64,000 bases of DNA from Hyparrhenia diplandra (taxonomy: Eukaryota > Streptophyta > Magnoliopsida > Poales > Poaceae): NCBI GenBank assembly GCA_015847255.1, contig JADLZK010004649.1, positions 1,612,001 to 1,676,000 on the forward strand, given 5' to 3'. Positions 43,157 through 54,900 of this stretch are shown piece after piece; positions within the stretch are counted from its first letter, which is position 1, and each line of letters begins with the position of its first letter. Both the position numbers and the translations under genes were made by a program. The notes beneath the pieces are model-generated. The model did not search any database and was not told the origin of the DNA. It saw only the letters and a program-made list of their open reading frames with translations.

Positions 43157-44539
43157 TGTGGGATACCTATATCAGGGGTACCCCAAAACATACGACTAAT
43201 CACGGCAAAAACCCAAGCGGCACTCGGCCTAGATCAGCATCAACGCGAGCTCGGCCCACGGTGGTACTTCCGCCTCACGCGAGCACGAGCTCCTCCTCGT
43301 AAGAGCTCATAAGCCGGAGACCGAGCTCCCGTGCGCATCCCGACTCCGACTCACACGATCCCTAAGCTCCGAGTTCGGGACGGGTCTCTCGAGCTCCGAG
43401 CCCGGAGCCCGCTGTCTCGCCAGGACGACACGCATGACCTACGGGTCTCCGAGCTCCGAGCTCAGGAGCCCACGCTCTCACCGGGACGTCACATACAACT
43501 TACCCAAGTTCCACGACTAGGGAGCTCACGGTCCCACGAGATCCGACTTCGCGGTCCCCGTAACGCCACGACCTACGAGTTCCGAGGTCCGAGCTCGGCT
43601 ACTCGCGATCCCGACAAGGCGACCTCCGTCAAGCTCCGACTTCGACCCGACTCGCGGTTCACGAACGCACGACCTCACGAATTCGAGCTCCGAGCTCGGC
43701 TACTCGCGATCCCGACAAGGCGACCTCCGTCATGCTCGACTCGACCCGGCTCGCGGTTCCCTGAACGCCACGACCCACGAGTTCCGAGCTACGAGCTCGG
43801 CTACTCGCGATCCCGACAAGGCGACCTCCGTCAAGCTCCGACTTCGTCACGACCTCTTGGCGTACAATCCCGCATCGTAGCGGCCCGTGAAGACTGCGGC
43901 GACACACCTCCGACTAGCACGACCTCGAGCTCGGAACGACATCCCACCACGTCGCATGCCGCCAACTGCTACACGACAAAAAGACATCGCGGGGCCGTCC
44001 CGACGAGACGCGTTCCTACTACGATCGCGACGGGGCATGGGGACGCGACTTCGCCCATCCCCCGGAATCTCGCGTACGACGACGACCAAGCGCGACGGGA
44101 CACGGAACAAGCCCACGACGACTCATTGTGAACGCGACGACCTATGGGTCCCTCGTCATTTTGCACTTTACCCCTTCTATTTTGTGTTCTTCTCCCCTTT
44201 AGTCCCTCCCTTGTGACTATAAAAGGGAGGCTTCAGCCACAGAGGAGGAAGAGGTTCTGACCTCTCAACTCTCTCACACGAAACATTACAATCTCTACTC
44301 CACACACACCAGAGACTTGGGAGCCGGCCTCCCTCTCTCGACATGCTTGTATCCTCCCCTATACGAGCCCTTGAGCTCGGACATAGTGACTCCGACTGGA
44401 GACTGGACTAGGGCACCGATTTGCCCGAACCAGTATAAACCTTGCGTCTTCATGTCCCTTGAGCTAGGCCATCGAAGCTCCACACGAGCCATACGATCGA
44501 TCGCGTAATGCGTGGTATACCCCGATATTAGACCCGGCG
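43157..44539 (+). repeat. 5' LTR of the inner element
   Basis: It starts TGTGGGATACC and ends near CCGGCG. It carries TATAAAAG at 44218-44225, and about 300 bp earlier three ~100-bp tandem repeats (about 43590-43850) with the phrase CTACTCGCGATCCCGACAAG. All of this recurs in the 3' LTR. Confidence 0.88.
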
Positions 44540-44541
44540 GT

Positions 44542-44559
44542 TGGCGCGCCCGGTAGGGG
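44542..44559 (+). other. Primer-binding site of the inner element
   Basis: TGGCGCGCCCGGTAGGGG starts two to three bases after the LTR. This form of PBS is common in grass Ty3/gypsy elements and differs from that of the outer element. Confidence 0.75.
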
Positions 44560-45790
44560 AAGCGCTCGTGTGACGGCGATAGTCACCGCTCCGATGGCTT
44601 CATCCACCACGTGGCCGGCTTCGGCTCCGATATGCCTGAGCGCCTGGTTTTGCCTACGACCCGACCGGGGAGTCCCCCGTCGGACCCTTCCCCGGTCGGC
44701 ATAAGCCGACGCCGACTCGGTCGGCGGCTCAGATGGGATCCGATTCCCACACCGCGGAGTCCTATGCGCTCCGCCCGAGACACACACGACCTCCGCTCAT
44801 CCTCACGCGCAGCCCCTCGCCTCCGACTCGAGGCCACCGAGGCCATCACGCGCGCCGTAGCCGGGGAGATCGCGGCTTGCGGCCGGGGCGGACCTCCCCG
44901 CGACCGACTTGCTCGACCCCGCGGAAGAAACGAGCCGAGTCCAGCGCCCGCTTCGGCCCGGGAGCGCGGCCTCCCCTTGTGCGGGTCTCGATCGCGCGAC
45001 CTCACCACGCATGGGCTCCTCTCCGTCGTGCGCCATGCCGCGCCGCGACTGCTGGCTACTTTCGGCAAGCGCCGCGGCCTAAAGGTCGCGGAGCGTCGCG
45101 TCGCACGACCCCATACGGCTCCGTCTTGCGCGCGGCTCCTCCAACTTCGTCGACACGAGGCGGTGCAGATCCTCTCACCAGCGGCGTGACCCGAGGCCAC
45201 GCTCGCGACCCCGCCGTCTCGCCCGACCTCCCGACTTCGGCACCGCGCGCCGTCAGCGGTCACGGGCTAAAGGGAGTCGCCTCTAGCGACCTCGTCCCGT
45301 ACTCCGTGCCCTCGTGGGTCGGAACCTCGCCGCGACCTCCGGCCTCGCGGCGTCCGGCGTCACAGCAGCGGGAGCCCGCCCGTCAGACGCTGCGCGAGTC
45401 TGTCTCGCCTCGCCGCGACCTCGTGGTCGGCCGCCGCCCGATCTTGCTCCACGCCCGATCGCGTGATCTCGCCGCGACCGGGTCAGGTCCGTCCGTCGGC
45501 GACCAGCGCCGACAAGACTTCCGTCCACGCGCGCCCGACGACCCGGGCGGACCGACTCTCGCGGGCACGGAAGGCGAGCGACCTCCCGGCCTCGCACCGC
45601 CGCGACTTGGCGGGCGTCCCGCCCCGCTTCGACCACTCGCCTCCTCGCGCCCCGTAACTCGGAAGGACATCTCGCCTCGCTCGCCCCACGAGATCACCAC
45701 CGACCCTACGCAATGCCACGCGAGCCTCTCCCACCGCGAGGCCGAGGCCTACCGACGTCTAATTGCTCCGAGCTTCATCGAGCTCCTCTA
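44560..45790 (+). other. GC-rich leader of the inner element
   Basis: No recognisable gag is present. Open frames occur on both strands (for example 44611-45189 plus and 45263-44583 minus), but none contains a gag or zinc-knuckle motif I can identify. It may be a decayed gag replaced or obscured by indels, or a packaging/leader region. Confidence 0.45.
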
Positions 45791-45795
45791 CGAGG

Positions 45796-45960
45796 TCCGC
45801 CCACGAGCCCTACATCGAGCTCCGACATCGAGCCCTACCGTCGGCGCCGTCCAAGAACCGCAGGCACCTCGTCGCACCGTATCGGCACGCATCCGCCTCG
45901 AGGAGCCGACGCCACGCCAGATCCGTGCTCTCGCGCCAAGCTCGGCCACGAGCTGCGTCG
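45796..45960 (+). repeat. Array leader, copy 1
   Basis: A non-repeat-unit block (with CTACATCGAGCTCCGACATC, CGTCGGCGCCGTCCAAGAAC and ACGCATCCGCCTCGAG) precedes the tandem array and recurs at 50718-50890. It marks the start of each higher-order block. Confidence 0.85.
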
Positions 45961-48900
45961 CCGACTCTCTCCGCGCTCGCCACCGAGCGACCCACGAGCA
46001 CTCCGTCGTCGAGCTTCTCCATGCTCATTGTCGGCCTCGGGCCACGAGCTCTCCGTCGCCGACTCTCTCCGCGCTACGCCACCGAGCCACGCCATGAGCA
46101 CTCCGTCGCCGAGCTTCTCCATGCTCCGCTGCCGGCCTCGGTCATGAGCTCTCCGTCGCCGACTCTCTCCGGCGCTCACGCCAAGAGGCGACCACGAGCA
46201 CTCCGTCGTCGAGCTTCTCCATGCTCATTCGCCGGCCTCGGTCCACGAGCTCTCCGTCGGCCGACTCTCTCGGCGCGCGCCACCGAGCCCGCCACGAGCA
46301 CTCCGTCGTCGAGCTTCTCCATGCTCCATTTGCCGGCCTCGGTCCACGAGCTCTCCGTCGCCGACTCCCTCCGCGCTCGCCACCGAGCCAGGACCACGAG
46401 CACTCCGGTCGTCGAGCTTCTCCATGCTCGCCGGCGGCCTCGGTCCACGAGCTCTCGTCGCCGACTCTCTCTCGCGCCGCCACCGAGCACGACCCACGAG
46501 CACTCCGTCGTCGAGCTTCTCCATGCTCGCCGCGGCCTCGGCCCCGAGCTCTCCATCGCCCGACTCTCAAGGCCGCCACCGAGCCCGGCCCACGAGCACT
46601 CCGTCGTCGAGCTTCTCCATGCTCATTTGGCGGCCTCGGTCACGAGCTCTCCGTCGCCGACTCTCTCGCGCTCGCCACCGAGCCCGGCCACGAGCACTCC
46701 GTCGTCGAGCTTCTCCATGCTCATTTGCCGGCCTCGGTCCCGAGCTCTCCATCGCCCGACTCTCTCCGCTACGCCAGAGCCCGACCAGGCCACGAGCACT
46801 CCGTCGTCGAGCTTCTCCATGCTCATTGCCGGCCTCGGTCCACGAGCTCTCCGTCGCCGACTCTCCCGCGCTCTACCACCGAGCCGGCCACGAGCACTCC
46901 GTCGTTGAGCTTCTCCATGCTCATTTGCCGGCCTCGGTCCACGAGCTCTCTCCGTCGCCGACTCTCTCCGCGCTCCGCCACCGAGCCCGACCACGAGCAC
47001 TCCGTCGTCGAGCTTCTCCATGCTCATTTGCCGGCCTCGGTCCACGAGCTCTCCGTCGCCGACTCTCTCCGCGCGCGCCACCGAGCCCGCCCCCACGAGC
47101 ACTCCGTCGTCGAGCTTCTCCATGCTCCGCTGGCGGCCTCGATCCACGAGCTCTCCGTCGCCGACTCTCTCCGGCTCGCCACGAGGCTGGCCCACGAGCA
47201 CTCCGTCGTCGAGCTTCTCCATGCTCTGCGCTGCCGGCCTCGGTCCCGAGCTCTCCATCGCCGACTCTCTCGGCTCGCTCGCCGAGCCCGGCCACGAGCA
47301 CTCCGTCGTCGAGCTTCTCCATGCTCATTGCCGGCCTCGATCACGAGCTCTCCGTCGCCCGACTCTCCCCGCTCGCCCGCCCCGAGGCCGGCCCGCGAGC
47401 ACTCCGTCGTCGAGCTTCTCCATGCTCATTTGCCGGCCTCGCCACGAGCTCTTCCATGCTCTTCGCCACCGAGCCCGGCCACGAGCACTCCGTCGTCGAG
47501 CTTCTCCATGCTCCGCTGCCGGCCTCGATCCACGAGCTCTCCGTCGCCGACTCTCTCCGCTCGCCACCCGAGCGAGGCCACGAGCACTCCGTCGCCGAGC
47601 TTCTCCATGCTCATTTGCCGGCCTGGATCCACGAGCTCTCCGTCGCTGACTCTCTCCGCTCTACCACCGAGCCCGGCCACGAGCACTCCGTCGTCGAGCT
47701 TCTCCATGCTCCATTTGCTGGCCTCGGATCCACGAGCTCTCCGTCGCCGACTCTCTCCGGCGCTCGCCACGAGCGGCCCACGAGCACTCGGTCGTCGAGC
47801 TTCTCCATGCTCATTTGCCGACCTCGGTCACGAGCTCTCCGTCGCCGACTCTCTCCGGTGCTCGCCACCGAGCCCGACCCACGAGCACTCCGTCGTCGAG
47901 CTTCTCCATGCTCCGCCGCCGGCCTCGACCACGAGCTCTTCCATGCTCTTCGCCACCGAGCCCGACCCACGAGCACTCCGTCATCGAGCTTCTCCATGCT
48001 CATTTGCCGGCCTCGGTCCCGAGCTCTCCGTCGCCCGACTCTCTCCGCGCTCGCCACCGAGCCCGGCCACGAGCACTCCATCGCCGAGCTTCTCCATGCT
48101 CGCCGCGGCCTCGGTCCCACGAGCTCTCCGTCGCCGACTCTCTCCGCTTCGCCCCGAGCCCGACCACGAGCACTCCGTCGTCGGGCTTCTCCATGCTCAT
48201 TTGCCGGCCTCGGTCACGAGCTCTCCGTCGCCGACCCTCTCCGCGCTACGCCATCGAGCCCGGCCACGAGCACTCCGTGAGTCGAGCTTCTCCATGCTCC
48301 GCTGGCGGCCTCGGTCCACGAGCTCTCCGTCGCCGACTCTCTCCGCGCTTCGCCCGCAGCCCGGCCACGAGCACTCCATCGTCGAGCTTCTCCATGCTCA
48401 TTGTCCCCTCGGTCCACGAGCTCTCCGTCGCCGACTCTCTCCGCGCTACGCCATCGAGCCCGACCCACGAGCACTCCGTCGTCGAGCTTCTCCATGCTCC
48501 GCTGCTGGCCTCGGCCACGAGCTCTCCCGTCGCCGACTCTCTCCGCTCACGCCACCGAGCGGCCACGAGCACTCCGTCATCGAGCTTCTCCATGCTCCAT
48601 TTGCCGGCCTTGGTCACGAGCCCTCGTCGCCAACTCTCTCCGCGCTCGCCACCGAGCCCGGCCACGAGCACTCCGTCGCCGAGCTTCTCCATGCTCGCTG
48701 CCGGCCTCGACCACGAGCTCTTCCATGCCCTTCGCCACCGAGCCCGACCACGGGCACTCCATCATCGAGCTTCTCCATGCTCATTTGCCGGCCTCGATCC
48801 ACGAGCTCTCCGTCGTCGACTCTCTCCGCGCTCGCCACCAGAGCCCGACCCACGAGCACTCCGTCGTCGAGCTTCTCCATGCTCATTGTTGGCCTCGATC

Positions 48901-51900
48901 CGCGAGCTCTCCGTCGCCGACTCTCTCTCGCGCTACGCCACGAGAGCCGGCCACGAGCACTCCGTCGTCGAGCTTCTCCATGCTCCATTTGCCGGCCTCG
49001 GTCCACGAGCTCTCCGTCGCCCGACTCTCTCCGGCGCTCGCCACCGAGCCCGACCCACGAGCACTCGTCGTCGAGCTTCTCCATGCTCGCTGTTGGCCTC
49101 GGTCCACGAGCTCTCGTCGCCGACTCTCTCCGCGCTCGCCACCGAGCACGGCCACGAGCACTCCGTCGTCGAGCTTCTCCATGCTCACGCCGACCTCGGT
49201 CCACGAGCACTCCGTCGCCGACTCTCTCCGCGGCTCGCCACCGAGCCCGACCCACGAGCACTCCGTCGTCGAGCTTCTCCATGCTCCGCTGGCGGCCTCG
49301 TCCACGAGCTCTCCGTCGCCGACTCTCTCGGCGCTCGCCACGAGCACGGCCACGAGCACTCCGTCGTCGAGCTTCTCCATGCTCTGCTGCCGGCCTCGGT
49401 CCCGAGCTCTCCATCGCCCGACTCTCTCCGCGCTCGCCACGAGCCCGACCCGCGAGCACTCCGTCGTCGAGGCTTCTCCATGCTCATTGCTGGCGGCCTC
49501 GGTCCGCGAGCTCTCCGTCGCCGACTCTCTCGCGCTACGCCACCGAGCACGGCCACGAGCACTCCGTCGTCGAGCTTCTCCATGCTCATTTGCCGGCCTC
49601 GGTCACAAGCTCTCCGTCGTCGACTCTCTCCGGCGCTCGCCACCGAGCGACCCGCGAGCACTCCGTCGTCGAGCTTCTCCATGCTCCGCTGTTGGCCTCG
49701 GTCCACGAGCTCTCCGTCGCCCGACTCTCTCCGGCTACGCCCCGAGGCACGGCCACGAGCACTCCGTCGTCGAGCTTCTCCATGCTCCATTTGCCGGCCT
49801 CGGTCCACGAGCACTCCGTCGCCGACTCTCTCGCGCTCGCCACCGAGCCCCGGCCACGAGCACTCCGTCGTCGAGCTTCTCCATGCTCGCCGGCTGGCCT
49901 CGATCCACGAGCTCTCCGTCGCCGACTCTCTCCGGCTACGCCACGAGCCTGACCCACGAGCACTCCGTCGTCGAGCTTCTCCATGCTCTTTGCCGGCCCT
50001 AGGTCCCGAGCTCTCCATCGCCCGACTCTCTCCGCGCTACGCCACCGAGCCCGGCCCACGAGCACTCCGTCGTCGAGCTTCTCCATGCTCCGCCGCCGGC
50101 TGGCCTCGATCCACGAGCTCTCCGTCGCCGACTCTCTCCGGCGCTCCGCCACCGAGCCCGACCCACGAGCACTCCGTCGTCGAGCTTCTCCATGCTCATT
50201 TGCCGGCCTCGGTCCACGAGCTCTCCGTCGCTGACTCTCTCGGCGCTCTACCACCGAGCCCGACCCACGAGCACTCCGTCGTCGAGCTTCTCCATGCTCC
50301 GGGGCCGGCCTCGGTCCACGAGCTCTCCGTCGCCGACTCTCTCCTCGCTACGCCACCGAGCCACGGCCACGAGCACTCCGTCGTCGAGCTTCTCCATGCT
50401 CTTGCCCGACCTCGGTCCACGAGCTCTCCGTCGCCCGACTCTCTCAGGTGCTCGCCACCGAGCCACGAGCACTCCGTCGTCGAGCTTCTCCATGCTCATT
50501 GCCGGCCTCGACCCACGAGCTCTTCCATGCTCTTCGCCACCCGAGCCCGACCACGAGCACTCCGTCGTCGAGCTTCTCCATGCTCATTTGCCGGCCTCGG
50601 TCACGAGCTCTCCGTCGCCGACTCTCTCTCGCTACGCCACCGAGAGCGACCCACGAGCACTCCATCGTCGAGCTTCTCCATGCTCATTGCCGGCCTCGAT
50701 CCACGAGCTCCTCACGGGTCCCGCCACAAGCCCTACATCGAGCTCCGACATCGAGCCCCTACCGTCGGCGCCGTCCAAGAACCAGCGGGCACCTCGTCGC
50801 ACCGCTTCGTGCACGCATCCGCCTCGAGAGGCGGCCTTGTTGCCGAGGATCCGTGCTCGCCGCCAAGCTCGGTCCACGAGCTCTGCGTCGCGCCGACTCT
50901 CTCGGCAGCTACGCCACCCGAGCCCGGCCACGAGCACTCCGTCGTCGAGCTTCTCCATGCTCATTTATCGGCCTCGGTCCACGAGCTCTCCGTCGCCCGA
51001 CTCTCTCGCTACGCCACGAGAGCCCGCCATGAGCACTCCGGTCGTCGAGCTTCTCCATGCTCGGCCGCCGGCCTCGGTCATGAGCTCTCCGTCGCCGACT
51101 CTCTCGGCGGCTACGCCACCGAGCCGACCCACGAGCACTCCGTCGTCGAGCTTCTCCATGCTCATTGGCTGGCCTCGGTCCACGAGCTCTCCGTCGGCCC
51201 GACTCTCTCCGCGCTCTGCCACGAGCCACGCCCACGAGCACTCCGTCGTCGAGCTTCTCCATGCTCGCTGCCGGCCTCGGTCCACGAGCTCTCCGTCGCC
51301 GACTCCCTCCGCGGCTCGCCCCGAGCCCGACCCACGAGCACTCCGTCGTCGAGCTTCTCCATGCTCATTTCTTGCTGGCCTCGATCCACGAGCTCTCCGT
51401 CGCCGACTCTCTCCGCGCGCCCACCGGGCACGCCACGAGCACTCGTCGTCGAGCTTCTCCATGCTCTGGCTGCCGGCCTCGGTCCCGAGCTCTCCATCGC
51501 CGACTCTCTCCGAGCTGCGCCACGAGCCCCCGCCACGAGCACTCCGTCGCCGAGCTTCTCCATGCTCGGCTGGCTGGCCTCGATCCACGAGCTCTCCGTC
51601 GCCGACTCTCTCCGCTCCGCCACCGAGCCCGGCCCACGAGCACTCCGTCGTGCCGAGCTTCTCCATGCTCACCGCCGCGGCCTCGGTCCCGAGCTCTCCA
51701 TCGCCGACTCTCTCGCGCTCGCCACCAGCCCGACCCACGAGCACTCCGTCGTCGAGCTTCTCCATGCTCCATTGCCGGCCTCGGTCCACGAGCTCTCCGT
51801 CGCCGACTCTCCCCGCGCTCTACCACCGAGCCCGCCACGCGAGCACTCCGTCGTTGAGCTTCTCCATGCTCATTGCCCGGCCTCGATCCACGAGCTCTCC

Positions 51901-54900
51901 GTCGCCGACTCTCTCGCGCTACGCCACCGAGCCCGACCCACGAGCACTCCGTCGTCGAGCTTCTCCATGCTCCATTGCCGGCCTCGGCCACGAGCTCTCC
52001 GTCGCCGACTCTCTCCGGCGCCGCCCCGAGCCCGACCCACGAGCACTCCGTCGTCGAGCTTCTCCATGCAAGCGCCGCTGGCCTCGGTCCACGAGCTCTC
52101 CGTCGCCGACTCTCTCCGGCTACGCCACCGGGGCGGCCACGAGCACTCCGTCGTCGAGCTTCTCCATGCTCGCTGCCGGCCTCGGTCCCGAGCTCTCCAT
52201 CGCCGACTCTCTCCGGCGCTGCGCACCGAGCGACCCACGAGCACTCCGTCGTCGAGCTTCTCCATGCTCGCTGCCGGCCTCGATCACGAGCTCTCGTCGC
52301 CCGACTCTCCGCTCTCCGCCACCGGCCCGGCCACGAGCACTCCGTCGTCGAGCTTCTCCATGCTCATTGCCGGCCTCGACCACGAGCTCTTCCATGCTCT
52401 TCGCCACCGAGCCCGGCCCACGAGCACTCCGTCGTCGAGCTTCTCCATGCTCGCTGCCGGCCTCGATCCACGAGCTCTCCGTCGCCGACTCTCTCCGCGC
52501 TACGCCACGAGCCGACCACGAGCACTCCGTCGTCGAGCTTCTCCATGCTCATTTGCCGGCCTCGGTCCACGAGCTCTCCGTCGGCCGACTCTCTCGGCGC
52601 TCTACCACCGAGCCCGACCCACGAGCACTCCGTCGTCGAGCTTCTCCATGCTCCGGCTGGCGGCCTCGGTCCACGAGCTCTCCGTCGCCGACTCTCTCCG
52701 CGCTCGCCACCGAGCGGCCACGAGCACTCCGTCGTCCCGAGCTTCTCCATGCTCGCTGCCCCCCTCGGTCACGAGCTCTCCGTCGCCGACTCTCTCGGGT
52801 GCTCGCCACCGAGCCCGGCCACGAGCACTCCGTCGTCGAGCTTCTCCATGCTCCATTTGCCGGCCTCGACCCGCGAGCTCTTCCATGCTCTTCGCCACCA
52901 GAGCCCGGCCACGAGCACTCCGTCGTCGAGCTTCTCCATGCTCCATTTGCCGGCCTCGGTCCACGAGCTCTCCGTCGCCGACTCTCTCCGCGCTCTGCCA
53001 CCGAGCCCGGCCACGAGCACTCCGTCGTCGAGCTTCTCCATGCTCATTTGCTAGGCCTCGGTCCACGAGCTCTCCGTCGCCGACGCTCTCGCGCTACGCC
53101 ACCGAGCGACCGGCCACGAGCACTCCGTCGTCGGGCTTCTCCATGCTCATTTGCCGGCCTCGGTCCACGAGCTCTCCGTCGCCGACCCTCTCCGCGCTAC
53201 GCCATCGAGCCCGACCCACGAGCACTCCGTGGTCGAGCTTCTCCATGCTCCATTGGCGGCCTCGATCCACGAGCTCTCCGTCGCCCGACTCTCTCGCGCT
53301 ACGCCACCGAGCCCGACCACGAGCACTCCATCGTCGAGCTTCTCCATGCTCCATTTGCCGGCCTCGATCCACGAGCTCTCCGTCGCCGACTCTCTCCGCG
53401 CTCGCCATCGAGCCCGGCCACGAGCACTCCGTCGTCGAGCTTCTCCATGCTCGGCTGGCGGCCTCGATCCACGAGCTCTCCGTCGCCGACTCTCTCCGCG
53501 CTCGCCACCGGGCTGCGCCCGAGCACTCGATCATCGAGCTTCTCCATGCTCGCTGCCGGCCTTGGTCACGAGCCCTCCGTCGCCAACTCTCTCCGGCGCT
53601 GCGCCCGCAGAGGCGGCCACGAGCACTCCGTCGTCGAGCTTCTCCATGCTCATTTTGCCGGGCCTCGACCCACGAGCTCTTCCATGCCCTTCGCCACCGA
53701 GCCCGACCACGGGCACTCCATCATCGAGCTTCTCCATGCTCATTGCCGGCCTCGGTCCACGAGCTCTCCGTCGTCGACTCTCTCCGCGCTCTGCCACCGA
53801 GCCCGACCACGAGCACTCCGTCGTCGAGCTTCTCCATGCTCAGTTGTTGGCCTCGGTCACGAGCTCTCCGTCGCCGACTCTCTCGCTGCTACGCCCAGGG
53901 CTGGCCACGAGCACTCCGTCGTCGAGCTTCTCCATGCTCATTCTTAGGCCTCGATCCACGAGCTCTCCGTCGCCGAAACTCTCTCCGCTCGCGCCACGAG
54001 CCCGACCCACGAGCACTCCGTCGTCGAGCTTCTCCATGCTCATTTGTTGGCCTCGATCCGCGAGCTCTCCGTCGTAGACTCTCTCGGCGCTACGCCACCG
54101 AGCGGCCACGAGCACTCCGTCGTCGAGCTTCTCCATGCTCGTGCCGGCCTCGGCCACAGCACTCCCGCCGACTCTCTCGGCGCTCGCCAATAGAGCCCGA
54201 CCACGAGCACTCCGTCGCCGAGCTTCTCCATGCTCCGCTGCTGGCCTCGGTCCACGAGCTCTCCGTCGCCGACTCTCTCGCGCTCGCCACCGAGCGACCC
54301 ACGAGCACTCCGTCGCCGAGCTTCTCCATGCTCGCTGCCGGCCTCGGTCCCGAGCTCTCCATCGCCGACTCTCTCGGCGCTTCGCCACGAGGCCGGCCAC
54401 GAGCACTCCGTCGTCGAGCTTCTCCATGCTCCGCTGCTGGCCTCGGTCACGAGCTCTCCGTCGCCGACTCTCTCGCGCTCACGCCACCACCGGGCTGGCC
54501 ACGAGCACTCCGTCGTCGAGCTTCTCCATGCTCCGCTGCCGGCCTCGGTCCACGAGCTCTCCGTCGTCGACTCTCTCCGCGGCTCGCCACCGAGCCCGAC
54601 CCCACGAGCACTCCGTCGTCGAGCTTCTCCATGCTCATTGTTGGCCTCGATCACGAGCTCTCCGTCGCCGACTCTCCCGGCTCGCCATCGAAGCCTGCCC
54701 ACGAGCACTCCGTCGTCGAGCTTCTCCATGCTCCGCCGCCGGCCTCGGTCCACGAGCACTCCGTCGCCCGACTCTCTCCGCTCGCCACCGAGCCCGACCA
54801 CGAGCACTCCGTCGTCCGGGCTTCTCCATGCTCGCCGGGCCTCGGTCACGAGCTCTCCGTCGCCCGACTCTCTCCGCGCGCGCCCCGGGCGGCCCACGAG

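Noticed and set aside
44583..46097. Possible gag of the inner element (frames 44611-45189 and 44733-46097)
   Set aside because: No capsid-like, zinc-knuckle or protease motif could be seen. The frames are as likely compositional.
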